A DNA stretch of 64,000 bases from Paenibacillus sp. 453mf (GCF_900116105.1 NZ_FPAC01000002.1:186001-250000); one strand, 5' to 3'; shown: positions 55,265-64,000, counted from the first letter of the stretch. Numbers and translations: made by a program. The notes: generated by a model not told the origin, from the letters alone.

Positions 55265-55887
55265 CAAACCCACACGCAGAAACTGTAAATGGTCAGCTGC
55301 CTCATGAACCGGAAAAAGCAACGCTCGAGGGCCGCAACAAGATACTCGGCTTTTGGCTGTTCATGGGTGGGGAAGCGGTTCTGTTCGGTACGTTATTCGC
55401 GACCTTCCTGGCGCTTCGCAACCAGACATTGGATGGACCGACGGCAAATGATCTGTTTCATCTTCCTTTGGTTGCAGCGGCAACCTTCACTCTGCTGGTG
55501 AGCAGTTTGACGAGCGTATTTGCGATTCAGGCGATGCATAAGCATAACGTTAAGGCGCTCATTAGCTGGCTCGGCGTTACCATTCTGCTCGGACTTGTCT
55601 TTCTTGGTATCGAAATTTATGAGTTCTATGAATATGTGGTTCATAAGGAATTTGGCATGACAACGAGCGCGTTCAGTTCGGCATTCTACACGCTGGTCGG
55701 CTTTCACGGGGCGCACGTTGCCTTTGGTCTAGGCTGGATCGGACTTCTCATTGGACAGCTGTACAAAAAAGGATTAACGGTCGTAACTGCACCGAAGATT
55801 TACGTGTCAGCCATCTACTGGCACTTTATCGATGTGGTCTGGGTCTTCATCTTTACGGTCGTGTATCTGCTTGGGAAGGTGGTTTAA
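55261..55887 (+). CDS. ctaE: Cytochrome c oxidase subunit III
   Basis: A 208-residue membrane subunit with five helices; landmarks are GFWLFMGGEAVLFGTLFATF near the start and GFHGAHVAFGLGWI and YWHFIDVVWVFIFTVVY near the end, both typical of subunit III. It stabilises subunit I and its proton paths. It is translationally coupled to ctaD by a 4-base overlap. Confidence 0.96.
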   Translation: MTNPHAETVNGQLPHEPEKATLEGRNKILGFWLFMGGEAVLFGTLFATFLALRNQTLDGPTANDLFHLPLVAAATFTLLVSSLTSVFAIQAMHKHNVKALISWLGVTILLGLVFLGIEIYEFYEYVVHKEFGMTTSAFSSAFYTLVGFHGAHVAFGLGWIGLLIGQLYKKGLTVVTAPKIYVSAIYWHFIDVVWVFIFTVVYLLGKVV

Positions 55888-55890
55888 TCC

Positions 55891-56217
55891 ATGGCGGGTA
55901 ATGGTCAATCAAGCTCGGGCTCGGAGGGTGTTAAGCATCGCCATCGTCCGGAGGGGCCGGAGAAGCATATTGTTGCCTTTATCTTCTCTATCGCGCTTAC
56001 GTTAATTGCATTTGCTGCAGTGGCCGCTGGCGGCGTGAATAACACATTTACAATTATTATTTTGCTGGTCATGGCTGTGCTTCAGGTTATTATTCAGATG
56101 GCATATTGGATGCATATGAAGGATAAAGGGCATCTGATCCCGCTCATCTTTATGGCATTCGGATTCTTCGTGGCCTTTACGGCCATTATTACCGCCTTAT
56201 TGTGGATGTGGTGGTAA
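55891..56217 (+). CDS. ctaF: Cytochrome c oxidase subunit IV
   Basis: A 108-residue protein with three membrane helices (FIFSIALTLIAFAAVAAGGV; AVLQVIIQMAYWMHMKDKGH; FFVAFTAIITALLWMWW), the usual form of the prokaryotic subunit IV (CtaF/CoxD). It starts three bases after ctaE. A terminator follows the stop, ending the core ctaCDEF unit. Confidence 0.95.
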   Translation: MAGNGQSSSGSEGVKHRHRPEGPEKHIVAFIFSIALTLIAFAAVAAGGVNNTFTIIILLVMAVLQVIIQMAYWMHMKDKGHLIPLIFMAFGFFVAFTAIITALLWMWW

Positions 56218-56227
56218 GTAAGGCAAG

Positions 56228-56255
56228 AAGGCGGCGAATCTTTCGCCGCCTTTTC
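56228..56255 (+). terminator. Intrinsic terminator after ctaF
   Basis: AAGGCGGCGAA and TTCGCCGCCTT form a perfect hairpin followed by TTTTCG, so ctaG downstream may need its own promoter or read-through. Confidence 0.9.
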
Positions 56256-56318
56256 GAATTTTCGTAAAGCCAATCATTACCATTCTTCTACGCGGAGTAA
56301 GGCAAGGGGAGGAGAAGC

Positions 56319-57227
56319 ATGCTCGGTCTACAATATTTCAGCTTTAATGATCTGTGGAGCCCGCTGTTCTTGGCTTTTATGATTATGATGACAGCACTAT
56401 ACTTTGTTGTTATCGGCCCGATGGCCGAGAAGGCAAAGCTAAGCGAGAAGGCAACGACACAGCAACAAGTGATGTTTCTATGCGGGATGTTCATCTTGTA
56501 TATGGCGCAGGGCGGCCCAATAAGCTTGTTTGGTCATACGATGTTTACTTTCCATATGCTAAGCATGGCGTTGTCCTATATTGCAGCACCACCTCTAATT
56601 ATGAGAGGAATTCCGGCATGGGTCTGGCGTAAATTGCTGGATTATCGTCCTGTCCGGTGGTTTTCTTTTCTCGCGAATCCGATTGTGGCGGCACTGCTGT
56701 TTAATGGATTATTCTCCTTCTACCACATTCCGGTGATCCATGATTATGTCATGCTGAATTTCGCTGTGCACCGGCTGTATTATGTCGTTTTGTTCGTCAC
56801 AGCCATGCTAATGTGGGGATCGCTCGTGCATCCGATACCGGAGCGGGACAGGGGGTCGGGATTACACAAGATCGGCTATATCTTCCTCAACATGGTGCTG
56901 CTTACACCTGCTTGTGGACTGATCATCTTCGCCTCCGAATCCATCTATGAGACCTACAGCAATCCAAATGCTTGGGTGACCGCGATGGGATACTGCGTAT
57001 CACCAGAAACGCAGCTTCGTCTGCAGGGTCTCGGAGGACCTTCGTTCTTTAATTTTCTATCGACAGCACAGCAGGATCAGCAGGTCGGCGGCATTGTAAT
57101 GAAGATGATTCAAGAGCTGATATTCGGCGTCATGCTGGCGTATGTGTTCTTTCAATGGTATCGGAAGGAAAGTCAGGAGGATGACGAGAATATTCCTTTA
57201 CAAGTATCTGGCAGGACTGAAGCATAA
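56319..57227 (+). CDS. ctaG: Cytochrome c oxidase assembly factor CtaG
   Basis: A 302-residue, seven-helix membrane protein of the CtaG/YwiC-like (caa3_CtaG) family that helps assemble caa3 oxidase. It has the usual LGLQYFSFNDLWSP start and the conserved His residues in SLFGHTMFTFHML and LFSFYHIPVIHD. AGGGGAGGAG precedes the ATG. The short charged C-terminal tail is cytoplasmic. It follows ctaF and its terminator by about 60 bases. Confidence 0.92.
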   Translation: MLGLQYFSFNDLWSPLFLAFMIMMTALYFVVIGPMAEKAKLSEKATTQQQVMFLCGMFILYMAQGGPISLFGHTMFTFHMLSMALSYIAAPPLIMRGIPAWVWRKLLDYRPVRWFSFLANPIVAALLFNGLFSFYHIPVIHDYVMLNFAVHRLYYVVLFVTAMLMWGSLVHPIPERDRGSGLHKIGYIFLNMVLLTPACGLIIFASESIYETYSNPNAWVTAMGYCVSPETQLRLQGLGGPSFFNFLSTAQQDQQVGGIVMKMIQELIFGVMLAYVFFQWYRKESQEDDENIPLQVSGRTEA

Positions 57228-57303
57228 AGGTATATAGGGCAGATTGATCACTGAGCATTTAAGTAACGACGACAAGCAGGTGAAGACTCGAGGGGGAAGA
57301 GAC

Positions 57304-57768
57304 ATGGACTTGGATTTCATACTGCCAACACTAAGCACCGCCTTTATAGTCATCAGCGCGGTGCTGGTAGGGATTGGCTGGTATCTCATCGTAAAGGGAA
57401 GAAGGCACGCACATAAGAACATGATGATTGCCGGGGCATGGGCAGCGATCCTGTTTTTTATCATCTATTCATCCCGTACCTTTATTGTTGGTAACACCTC
57501 TTGGGGTGGGCCAGATGATTTGAAGCTGTTCTATCATGTATTTTTGATTTTTCATATTATTTTAGCCACAGTGGCTGCTGTATTCGGGATCACAACCCTT
57601 GTCTGGGGCTTCAAGGAGAAATATGCGAAGCATCGTAAGCTGGGGAGAGTGACCTCGGTGGTCTGGTTTTTTACAGCCATTACCGGAGTTGTCGTCTATA
57701 CGCTGCTCTATGTGATGTATCCGGGCGGTCATACGAAGCCTGTGTGGGAAGTCATTATAGGAGCTTAA
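57304..57768 (+). CDS. DUF420 (YozB-like) membrane protein
   Basis: A 154-residue protein with four membrane helices (LPTLSTAFIVISAVLVGIGW; MIAGAWAAILFFIIYSSRTF; LFYHVFLIFHIILATVAAVF; VVWFFTAITGVVVYTLLYVM) and conserved His residues (YHVFLIFH) characteristic of DUF420/YozB. These proteins are linked to cytochrome oxidase operons and may help copper or heme delivery. The start at 57304 follows GAGGGGG; an upstream in-frame start lacks one. Confidence 0.88.
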   Translation: MDLDFILPTLSTAFIVISAVLVGIGWYLIVKGRRHAHKNMMIAGAWAAILFFIIYSSRTFIVGNTSWGGPDDLKLFYHVFLIFHIILATVAAVFGITTLVWGFKEKYAKHRKLGRVTSVVWFFTAITGVVVYTLLYVMYPGGHTKPVWEVIIGA

Positions 57769-57852
57769 TAGGTGCTTAATGAAGAAATTAACTAGATTAA
57801 ATATTCATATCTTATAGTATTTATCAGGTTAAACTTATACTTGTGATAGAAC

Positions 57853-57895
57853 AGCATACCAATAACGTAAAGACGCTGTTGGTATGCTTTTTCTA
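57853..57895 (+). terminator. Intrinsic terminator after the DUF420 gene
   Basis: AGCATACCAA and TTGGTATGCT arms are followed by TTTTTCT. Confidence 0.85.
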
Positions 57896-57992
57896 TAGTC
57901 GGATATTAAGAAGTTAGAAGTATGGATCATGCCAAAATCAACATTGTTTTATGGAGAAAATACTTATCGCATAAAATGCGAAGTGCATGCAA

Positions 57993-59036
57993 TTATATAA
58001 GATTCTGTTCCATCAGGCTGTGGGCGATTTGAAGTGAATTCCACGCAGCCCCCTTGAGCAGGTTATCAGAAACAATCCACAGATGAAATCCATTAGATAT
58101 ATCGGGGTCCTTGCGGATTCGGCCGACGAATACATCGGGGCTTCCAGCCGCTTGTAATGGTGTGGGATACAGCTGCTCTGCAGGATTATCCTGTACGGCA
58201 ACACCCGGTGATTGGGACAAGAGCTCACGCAGTTCGCTCACAGACGCAGGAGCTGCAAGTTCAATGTATACAGACTCCGAGTGGCCGGTGACGACAGGAA
58301 CGCGGACGCAGGTTGCAGCCATTTTTAAGAAGGGCAGCTCCATGATTTTTTTCGTCTCATCCATCATCTTCTGCTCCTCGAAGCTGTAGTCATTGTCCGT
58401 AAATACATCGACTTGGGGCAGAACATTAAATGCAATTGGATAATGCTTCTGATCCTTCTTAGCAGGCAGGAGGTTGGCTTCAACAGGCTCTCCATGGAGA
58501 GAGGCTTGGGCTTGTGACAGCAGCTCCGTTATTGCCCCGACGCCTGAACCGGATACGGCCTGATAGGTGGAAACGATAATGCGTTCGAGACCGTAATTAC
58601 GAGCAATGGGTGCAAGAGCAGTTACCATCTGCAAGGCGGAGCAGTTCGGCACGGATACGATGCCTCGGTGGGTCTTCAGTACATGCGGATTGACCTCGGG
58701 AACAACTAAAGGAACTTCCTTATGCATACGGAATTCACTTGTATTATCGATAACGATCGCTCCGCTTCTAACCGCAATAGGCACAAATACACGCGACACC
58801 TCACCACCTGCACTAAAGAAGGCAATATCGACATCTTCAAAACTGGACTTTGTCAGCTCCTCGCATTGAAGTTCTTCCCCACGAAATGAAACAAGTTTGC
58901 CTGCAGATCTCCGAGAGGAGAGCAGCTTCAATTGGCTGATTGCAAAATGTGTGTCTTGTTCAAGCAGTTCTTTAATTTTGGTTCCGACTGCTCCGGTTGC
59001 GCCGACGATGGCCACATGATACTCGGTTTTTTTCAT
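57993..59036 (-). CDS. asd: Aspartate-semialdehyde dehydrogenase
   Basis: A 347-residue enzyme that reduces aspartyl phosphate to aspartate semialdehyde, the branch point to lysine, diaminopimelate, threonine and methionine. Landmarks are the NADP-binding GATGAVG near residue 11, the catalytic Cys in VPNCSALQM near 130, and QAVSGSG near 158. The start at 59036 has GAGGAGG upstream; an earlier in-frame ATG does not. The gene is divergent from a LysR regulator 138 bases away. It is not part of a dap operon here. Confidence 0.93.
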   Translation of the reverse strand: MKKTEYHVAIVGATGAVGTKIKELLEQDTHFAISQLKLLSSRRSAGKLVSFRGEELQCEELTKSSFEDVDIAFFSAGGEVSRVFVPIAVRSGAIVIDNTSEFRMHKEVPLVVPEVNPHVLKTHRGIVSVPNCSALQMVTALAPIARNYGLERIIVSTYQAVSGSGVGAITELLSQAQASLHGEPVEANLLPAKKDQKHYPIAFNVLPQVDVFTDNDYSFEEQKMMDETKKIMELPFLKMAATCVRVPVVTGHSESVYIELAAPASVSELRELLSQSPGVAVQDNPAEQLYPTPLQAAGSPDVFVGRIRKDPDISNGFHLWIVSDNLLKGAAWNSLQIAHSLMEQNLI

Positions 59037-59174
59037 GGATAAGTGGTCCTCCTCATCTCTTGATTTCATTCATTGTAATACAGCGGATGGTATAATGATC
59101 ATCAGAAGATCCGATAAGGTTGTTCGTAAAGGATGAATAATCATCGTAAAGCTCGAAAGATAAGGAGCACCACT

Positions 59175-60062
59175 ATGGATATTAAGCATGTCAAAACATT
59201 TTGTGCCGTGGTCAAGCATGGTGGCTTCTCTAAAGCGGCAGAAGCGCTTAGTTATGCGCAATCCACCGTTACGATGCATATTCAGTCCCTGGAGCATGAT
59301 TTGGATCTGCGTCTGTTTGACCGACTTAGCAAGAAGACGATTCTTACTGAGCCGGGAGAACGATTTTACCAGTATGCGATAGAGCTGCTTGTTATTTATG
59401 AGAAGGCGAAGGAGATATCCAGAGAGAAGCATGAAGTAGCCGGAAGTCTGAGCATTACAGCTAATGAGTCGGTTGCTGTATATCTACTGCCCGGGATCCT
59501 AAAGAAGTTCAAAGAACGTTATCCGAAAGTGAACATCACCATCGAAGCTTCATCTGGCGTTAATGAGCTGCAAAGGCTGAGAGAAGGCGAGACAGATATT
59601 GTTTTTCGAATTGGAGAGCAGCTGGAGTATGATGGGGTGAGGACCGTATTGCTTCGTCAGGAGGAATTTGGCTGGATCCTGCCTGAGGGTCATAATGACC
59701 AGAATTACAATCAATTGCTGCAGCAGTATCCTTTTATATATACGGAGCCGGAGTGTAGCTACCGTAAGCTGGTTCACGGGGTTCTGATGGAAAATGGAGC
59801 CGCTCCTGAACGCACATTGGAGAGCTCGAGCATCGAGGTCATTAAACAATCCGTTATGGCTCATCTGGGAATAGCTATACTGCCGCATATGGTCGTGAAG
59901 GATGCAGAAGATAAAGGACAGCTTATCTACCGGGAGATCCAAATGCCAACGAATATATACAGTCAGGCCTATTATCATGGAAGCAGGTGGCAGTCACCAG
60001 TGCAGAGAGCATTTGTTGATGTGCTGCTGAGGGAATTTGCTGTGCTTGTGAGTGATGAGTAA
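59175..60062 (+). CDS. LysR-family transcriptional regulator
   Basis: A 295-residue LysR regulator: N-terminal winged helix (MDIKHVKTFCAVVKHGGFSK then AAEALSYAQSTVTMHIQSLE) and a periplasmic-binding-like effector domain (residues ~90-290). AAGGAG precedes the ATG at 59175. It is divergent from asd, so control of asd is possible, though LysR regulators often act elsewhere. The inducer is unknown. Confidence 0.9.
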   Translation: MDIKHVKTFCAVVKHGGFSKAAEALSYAQSTVTMHIQSLEHDLDLRLFDRLSKKTILTEPGERFYQYAIELLVIYEKAKEISREKHEVAGSLSITANESVAVYLLPGILKKFKERYPKVNITIEASSGVNELQRLREGETDIVFRIGEQLEYDGVRTVLLRQEEFGWILPEGHNDQNYNQLLQQYPFIYTEPECSYRKLVHGVLMENGAAPERTLESSSIEVIKQSVMAHLGIAILPHMVVKDAEDKGQLIYREIQMPTNIYSQAYYHGSRWQSPVQRAFVDVLLREFAVLVSDE

Positions 60063-60138
60063 TATTGGCCGTAGACAAATGTAAAGAATGTGACGGGAGA
60101 GGCGCGCACATTCTTTTTCTTTTTTTCTATAAAAGAGG

Positions 60139-60168
60139 TTGACTTGGCATGAGTTTAGTTTGTATAGT
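60139..60168 (+). promoter_or_regulatory. Promoter of the GntR-ABC exporter operon
   Basis: TTGACT (60139-60144) and TATAGT (60163-60168) are separated by 18 bases, about 55 bases before the first gene of the operon. Confidence 0.65.
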
Positions 60169-60169
60169 G

Positions 60170-60187
60170 TGTATAAAGATATATACA
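60170..60187. promoter_or_regulatory. Candidate operator for the operon's GntR regulator
   Basis: TGTATA-AAGATA-TATACA is an inverted repeat with 6-bp arms just downstream of the -10 element, where a repressor would block transcription. YtrA-type GntR proteins commonly bind such sites upstream of their own operon. Confidence 0.5.
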
Positions 60188-60223
60188 GTAATCACACCTG
60201 TAATGGTGAGGGGGATATACAGC

Positions 60224-60943
60224 ATGAGTACGAGAGTATGGAAGCAAGCTTGGTGGATGACGAGGAAGGAATTAGGACGTGATTGGTCTCATTGGATCTG
60301 GACTCTCTTGTTCACAGCTTATGCGGCAATCATGTGCGTCGCCTCCATGCATGAGGCTATGAAGGATAAAGGCTATACGTTAATGGGAGATAACTTTTTC
60401 CTTATTTTCGTCCCATTCTTAGGCTTTTTCTTCTCAAGAAGGTCCTTTCGTTATTTACAGGAGGATTCCTATACACAGATGCTGGCTTATATGAGACGGA
60501 TACCTGTACCGGCGGACGCCATTCTCTTGAATCGAATCATTCAAATGCTGATTACGTTTGTTATTAATGGGACGGCATTCTTCAGCCTGATCTATGTAGC
60601 GGCACTCCGAGGAGAGGAGTTTGGACTATCCGGGGTCCTGGCTTTTGCAATGATGTGGATTGGGTATGGGCTGTTTATTAACTCGATCTACATCTACTGG
60701 GAATTTAATGTTAGTGGCAAGCGATATTTTGTTCAAACGATGGCTCTAATGCTCTTCACTCTGCTTGTATCATTGGTTGCTGCGATGTTCGACTACAATT
60801 TGATTAAAATTACACTTCAGCAAAGTGCTGCTTATGGTTTATTATCGCCGATGATGTGGGGAATACTGCTCATCGCTGCAGCCAGTCTCACGATCAGCTT
60901 CAAGTTGACTCGCAGACGAATGTTAATACGGGATTTGAGTTAA
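60224..60943 (+). CDS. ABC-exporter membrane protein (operon's first gene)
   Basis: A 239-residue protein with about six membrane helices (WIWTLLFTAYAAIMCVASMH; FFLIFVPFLGFFFSRRSFRY; and four more) and a basic cytoplasmic start (KQAWWMTRKELGRD). It has the size and shape of an ABC-2-type permease subunit. The start at 60224 follows GAGGGGG; earlier in-frame starts lack a site. It is followed by a GntR regulator and two ABC ATPases, which suggests that it is the membrane part of one of them. Confidence 0.75.
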   Translation: MSTRVWKQAWWMTRKELGRDWSHWIWTLLFTAYAAIMCVASMHEAMKDKGYTLMGDNFFLIFVPFLGFFFSRRSFRYLQEDSYTQMLAYMRRIPVPADAILLNRIIQMLITFVINGTAFFSLIYVAALRGEEFGLSGVLAFAMMWIGYGLFINSIYIYWEFNVSGKRYFVQTMALMLFTLLVSLVAAMFDYNLIKITLQQSAAYGLLSPMMWGILLIAAASLTISFKLTRRRMLIRDLS

Positions 60944-61016
60944 GGAAGCAGGACGGAGACGAACAAATGAGAACAATGATGAATGAACCTATACAGGCTG
61001 AGGGGGTGCGCCACCT

Positions 61017-61424
61017 GTGAATATACCAATTCAAATTAATGAAAACAGCGCGGAGCCCTTGTACCATCAGATTGAGAGTCAGTTACGTTCACTGATTATT
61101 TCCGGTCAGGTTAAGGAGGGAACACTATTGCCGTCTATTCGTGAATTTGCGGGCAGTCTTAGCTGCAGCGTGATTACGGTGCGAAGAGTGTATCAGGATT
61201 TGGAGAATGAAGGACTTCTCCGCACGAAGCAAGGCACCGGTACTTTCGTAGCTGAAGTCGGGATGAAGGAGCGGGATGAATTCAAGCTGACAGCAGTCAA
61301 GGATGCGCTTGTCCAAGCGGCGAAGGTGGGCATCTCTGTTGGCAGTACGAAGGAAGAGATGACCGCATGGTTCAATGAGGTGCTCCGTGAGCTCTACGAT
61401 AACAAGGAGGAGAAGCAGCCATGA
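61017..61424 (+). CDS. GntR-family regulator (YtrA subfamily)
   Basis: A 135-residue GntR regulator with only a winged helix (SAEPLYHQIESQLRSLIISG, then GTLLPSIREFAGSLSCSVIT and VRRVYQDLENEGLLRTKQGT) and a short helical tail, the YtrA layout. YtrA proteins repress ABC operons in response to cell-envelope stress. The start is GTG with GAGGGGG upstream. The stop overlaps the following ATPase start by four bases (ATGA). It likely binds the inverted repeat at 60170-60187. Confidence 0.9.
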   Translation: MNIPIQINENSAEPLYHQIESQLRSLIISGQVKEGTLLPSIREFAGSLSCSVITVRRVYQDLENEGLLRTKQGTGTFVAEVGMKERDEFKLTAVKDALVQAAKVGISVGSTKEEMTAWFNEVLRELYDNKEEKQP

Positions 61425-62341
61425 CCGAAGCTCCGGTAATATCGATGCAAGAGGTGTATAAGTCCCGCAAAGAGAAGACGATCGGCCCCATTAACCTGGA
61501 GCTGGCAGAGGGTTATATCTATGCCTTAGTAGGACATAACGGTTCGGGCAAGAGCACCTTGCTTAACATGCTGCAAAAGGTGGTCCTTCCCGATACGGGA
61601 CGAATTCTCTGGTATGGAAGTGAAGTAGAAGGTGAGCTTCCGACAGAATTACGGGAGAAGATGAGTTCAGTAACCGAGCAGTCCATTCTGGATGAAGATC
61701 ATATGACGGCCATGGGAGCGGCTGAATTTCGAGCTTATTGGCACCCCGATTGGAATCAAGCCCTGTTCGAAGAGCTGCTCAGTAAATTCGAGGTTCCTCG
61801 TAAATCCAAGCTGAAGAAGATGTCAAAGGGAGAGCGAAGGAAGTATGAATTAGCAGCGGCGCTTGCAGTACAGCCTAGACTGCTTATTCTGGATGAACCT
61901 TCTTCAGGACTGGACCCTTTTTCCTGGAAGCTAATGATTGCAGAGCTTCAGCGTTATATGGATCGAGGGAATACGACGGTTATTATAGCGACACATATTC
62001 TGGACGAAATTCGGCGTCTCGCTGACTATATTATTCTCATGCATAGAGGGCAGACACTCGGCATGGTGGAGAAGGATCTGCTGCTGGATAGCTGGAGAGA
62101 AATCTGGTACGAGGGTGATATAAAGCCAGGGCATCTGCCAGGCATTGTGGATTGGTCAGAGGAAACCAGTCGCCTGAGGAGAATTGTTACAACGCATACA
62201 AGCGATGTACTGGAGATTCTAGCGGAAACGGGGATATCACCGGTGAAGACCCGAATTCTCGAGCTGGATGAAATATTGGCTTACTGGATCGAAGGATACG
62301 GACCAGCAGGCTGGGAAACGAAAAAGGGGGAGGAAATATAA
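61421..62341 (+). CDS. ABC transporter ATP-binding protein (YtrB-like)
   Basis: A 306-residue ATPase with Walker A GHNGSGKST near residue 38, a signature of KKMSKGERRKYEL near 130 (SKGER in place of the usual LSGGQ), and Walker B LLILDEPSSGLDP near 150. A C-terminal domain of ~90 residues follows. It pairs with the first membrane protein of the operon. It is coupled to the GntR gene and overlaps the next ATPase by one base. Confidence 0.93.
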   Translation: MTEAPVISMQEVYKSRKEKTIGPINLELAEGYIYALVGHNGSGKSTLLNMLQKVVLPDTGRILWYGSEVEGELPTELREKMSSVTEQSILDEDHMTAMGAAEFRAYWHPDWNQALFEELLSKFEVPRKSKLKKMSKGERRKYELAAALAVQPRLLILDEPSSGLDPFSWKLMIAELQRYMDRGNTTVIIATHILDEIRRLADYIILMHRGQTLGMVEKDLLLDSWREIWYEGDIKPGHLPGIVDWSEETSRLRRIVTTHTSDVLEILAETGISPVKTRILELDEILAYWIEGYGPAGWETKKGEEI

Positions 62342-63243
62342 TGAATCGACTTGAACTAAGCCAGGTAGTGAAGCAGTACGGTGACAAAACAGCTGTAAAC
62401 AGGGTAACGCTGAACGTAGCAGAGGGAGAGATTTACGGGTTGCTCGGCGCCAACGGTGCTGGCAAGACAACAACCATGCGCATGGTGCTGGGGCTGATCT
62501 ATCCGGATGACGGAGATATTCTGTACAACGGTAAGAAATACAATCCTGAATTGCAGCACATCATGGGTTATCTCCCGGAAGAGAGAGGGATGTATCCGAA
62601 GGTCAAGGTTAGTGAACAGATTAACTATCTGGGCAGACTGCGCGGTATGAATGCGAAGGATGCAGATCAGAGCCTAAGGTACTGGCTGGAGCGGTTTGAA
62701 GTGCCTGAGTACTATGATAAACGGATAGAAGAGTTGTCCAAAGGGAATCAGCAGAAGATGGGCTTTATCGCAGCAGTCGTTCACCGTCCGCAAATTCTGA
62801 TTCTGGATGAAGCGTTCAGCGGACTTGATCCGGTTAACGTAGAGCTTCTCAAGGCGACGGTCAAGGAGCTTCGGGACGAGGGAACCTCGATTCTGTTCTC
62901 AACTCACCGGATGGAGCATGTAGAGGAGCTGTGCAAGAATATTACGATTCTTCATCGTTCCAACACCGTCGTGCAGGGGAATATACAGGAGGTCAAATCA
63001 CGGTATCCGCGCGAGCATGTGCGTCTTGTAACAACGGATAGAGTGACTGGACTTGAGAACGTGGCAGGCGTAACTCGTGTTGAAGAAATGGAGAAGGGAT
63101 ATCTGATCACGATTGCATCCCCGGATGCGGCTCAGCTGATCCTGCAAAAGGCGCTTCAGGAATCGACGGTAGAGCACTTTGAGATTAAAGAACCTACGCT
63201 AAACCAAATCTTTATCAAGGAGGTAGGAACCGGACATGAATAA
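62341..63243 (+). CDS. ABC transporter ATP-binding protein (NatA-like)
   Basis: A 300-residue ATPase with Walker A GANGAGKTT near residue 36, signature LSKGNQQKM near 133 and Walker B ILILDEAFSGLDP near 152, then a C-terminal domain typical of NatA/YhaQ proteins. It should energise the large permease that follows, with which it overlaps by eight bases. Such pairs expel sodium or other substrates, or help resist antimicrobial peptides. The exact substrate is unknown. Confidence 0.93.
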   Translation: MNRLELSQVVKQYGDKTAVNRVTLNVAEGEIYGLLGANGAGKTTTMRMVLGLIYPDDGDILYNGKKYNPELQHIMGYLPEERGMYPKVKVSEQINYLGRLRGMNAKDADQSLRYWLERFEVPEYYDKRIEELSKGNQQKMGFIAAVVHRPQILILDEAFSGLDPVNVELLKATVKELRDEGTSILFSTHRMEHVEELCKNITILHRSNTVVQGNIQEVKSRYPREHVRLVTTDRVTGLENVAGVTRVEEMEKGYLITIASPDAAQLILQKALQESTVEHFEIKEPTLNQIFIKEVGTGHE

Positions 63244-64000
63244 ACTCGGGACGATTATCGGTTTTACATACAAGCAGAAGGCCAAGACGAAGGCTTTTAA
63301 AATAACGACATTGGTTCTAGCTATCCTGATGACCATCGGGATGAATATCCCTTATGTGATCGATATGTTTTCAGGTAATGATGGGGACAGTAGTGGAGGA
63401 AATACTCCAGCCGATATCCCGGCTATTGGACTTGTCGTTGGTGAACAGCAGGAGTCGGCTCAGGCACTTGAGGAGTTTGTGGCCAGTCAGCAGGTTCCGG
63501 CTCTTCGCTTCCTATCCTATGAGCAGGCGGATGCGCCGGAACTGAAGACGGACCTCGCGGATGAAGTGATTGAGGGATATGTTGAGCTGCATGCTGCAGG
63601 AGACGGTACGTCACCAATGGCTACCTATTATTCAGAAGATGCGAATCCGTCCCCGGCAGTAATGACGACCATTCAAACCGGATTGCAAAATGCTAAGACG
63701 AAATCGATCGTGCAGGATGCGCTTAGTCCTGAGCAGATTGAGGCGATTAGCGTACCGGCTGTCGTTGATGTTCAGGAAGTAAATGTGGAAGACGATACTG
63801 CAGCTGGTGCTGGAGCAGGTGCGGATGCAGAGAGTGCAGCTGTCGATTATGTATTTGTCTATGTTCTAATGATTCTGTTCTTCTTCTCTATTATTATGAC
63901 CGGGAACATGATTGCATCTGAAATTACGGCAGAGAAGAGCTCGCGCATTATGGAAATTCTGATTACGAGCGTAGCCCCGCTGACCCAAATGTTCGGTAAA
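63236..64000 (+). CDS. ABC-2-type permease (NatB/YhaP-like), 3' end outside window
   Basis: The first 255 residues are present; the gene runs off the right edge. A basic start and a first membrane helix (~20-45) are followed by a large extracytoplasmic domain (~50-200) with an Ala/Gly/Asp-rich stretch (EDDTAAGAGAGADAESAA). A second helix (VFVYVLMILFFFSIIMTGNM) and the conserved EITAEKSSRIMEILITSVAP stretch mark a NatB/YhaP-type ABC-2 permease. It partners the preceding ATPase. Confidence 0.88.
   Translation, partial: MNKLGTIIGFTYKQKAKTKAFKITTLVLAILMTIGMNIPYVIDMFSGNDGDSSGGNTPADIPAIGLVVGEQQESAQALEEFVASQQVPALRFLSYEQADAPELKTDLADEVIEGYVELHAAGDGTSPMATYYSEDANPSPAVMTTIQTGLQNAKTKSIVQDALSPEQIEAISVPAVVDVQEVNVEDDTAAGAGAGADAESAAVDYVFVYVLMILFFFSIIMTGNMIASEITAEKSSRIMEILITSVAPLTQMFGK

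Overview
The window looks like a chromosomal segment of a spore-forming, Gram-positive member of the Bacillales, most likely Paenibacillus or a close relative. This rests on strong GGAGG-type ribosome binding sites with frequent TTG and GTG starts, a caa3-type cytochrome c oxidase operon (ctaCDEF plus ctaG), a guanine-riboswitch-controlled xpt-pbuX operon, a YjcZ-type sporulation miniprotein, a copper-amine-oxidase-like 'stalk' protein, a SNF2/SWIM pair resembling ywqA-ywqB, and sugar ABC transporters without their own ATPase. No tRNA, rRNA or CRISPR array was seen. The species is inferred from gene content only.

Layout. (1) Positions 1-7323 are the right end of a tightly packed biosynthetic operon: a ketosynthase-like protein tail, a MATE exporter, an arginase/agmatinase-family enzyme, an LpxL-like acyltransferase, a pair of M16 peptidases (one with the zinc motif, one without) and an Sfp-type phosphopantetheinyl transferase. 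This set suggests a lipidated or carrier-protein-dependent peptide product, but the core genes lie left of the window. (2) 7415-13003 holds an S9 peptidase and, on the minus strand, ribonucleotide reductase nrdA-nrdB with two candidate NrdR boxes, a leader terminator and a tandem repeat. (3) 13427-21512 carries small housekeeping genes: a thiamine-binding protein, a sulfatase, sporulation and stress miniproteins, an HD-GYP phosphodiesterase, a RidA protein and two frameshifted small genes. (4) 21735-30016 holds a CUT1 sugar importer, the SNF2 helicase/SWIM pair and a VanY-like carboxypeptidase. (5) 30081-37467 holds a stalk protein and then an esterase gene cut in two by about 5.2 kb of AT-rich DNA. 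That insert contains gene fragments, very small genes and a secreted HNH-nuclease-like toxin followed by a SMI1/KNR4 immunity protein. (6) 37499-43050 encodes a large secreted GH18-like protein and a UvrD-type helicase with a C-terminal zinc ribbon. (7) 43437-51776 holds zinc-ribbon, TrmB, NUDIX, MscL, xpt-pbuX, DUF4870 and methionine aminopeptidase genes. (8) 52296-57768 is the oxidase operon and its assembly factors. (9) 57993-64000 contains asd, a LysR regulator and a GntR-controlled ABC exporter operon that runs off the right edge.

The most interesting regions are the unclassified biosynthetic operon at the left edge, the toxin/immunity island inside the split esterase, and the leader of nrdAB. 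All functional calls come from reading motifs by eye; no database search was possible.
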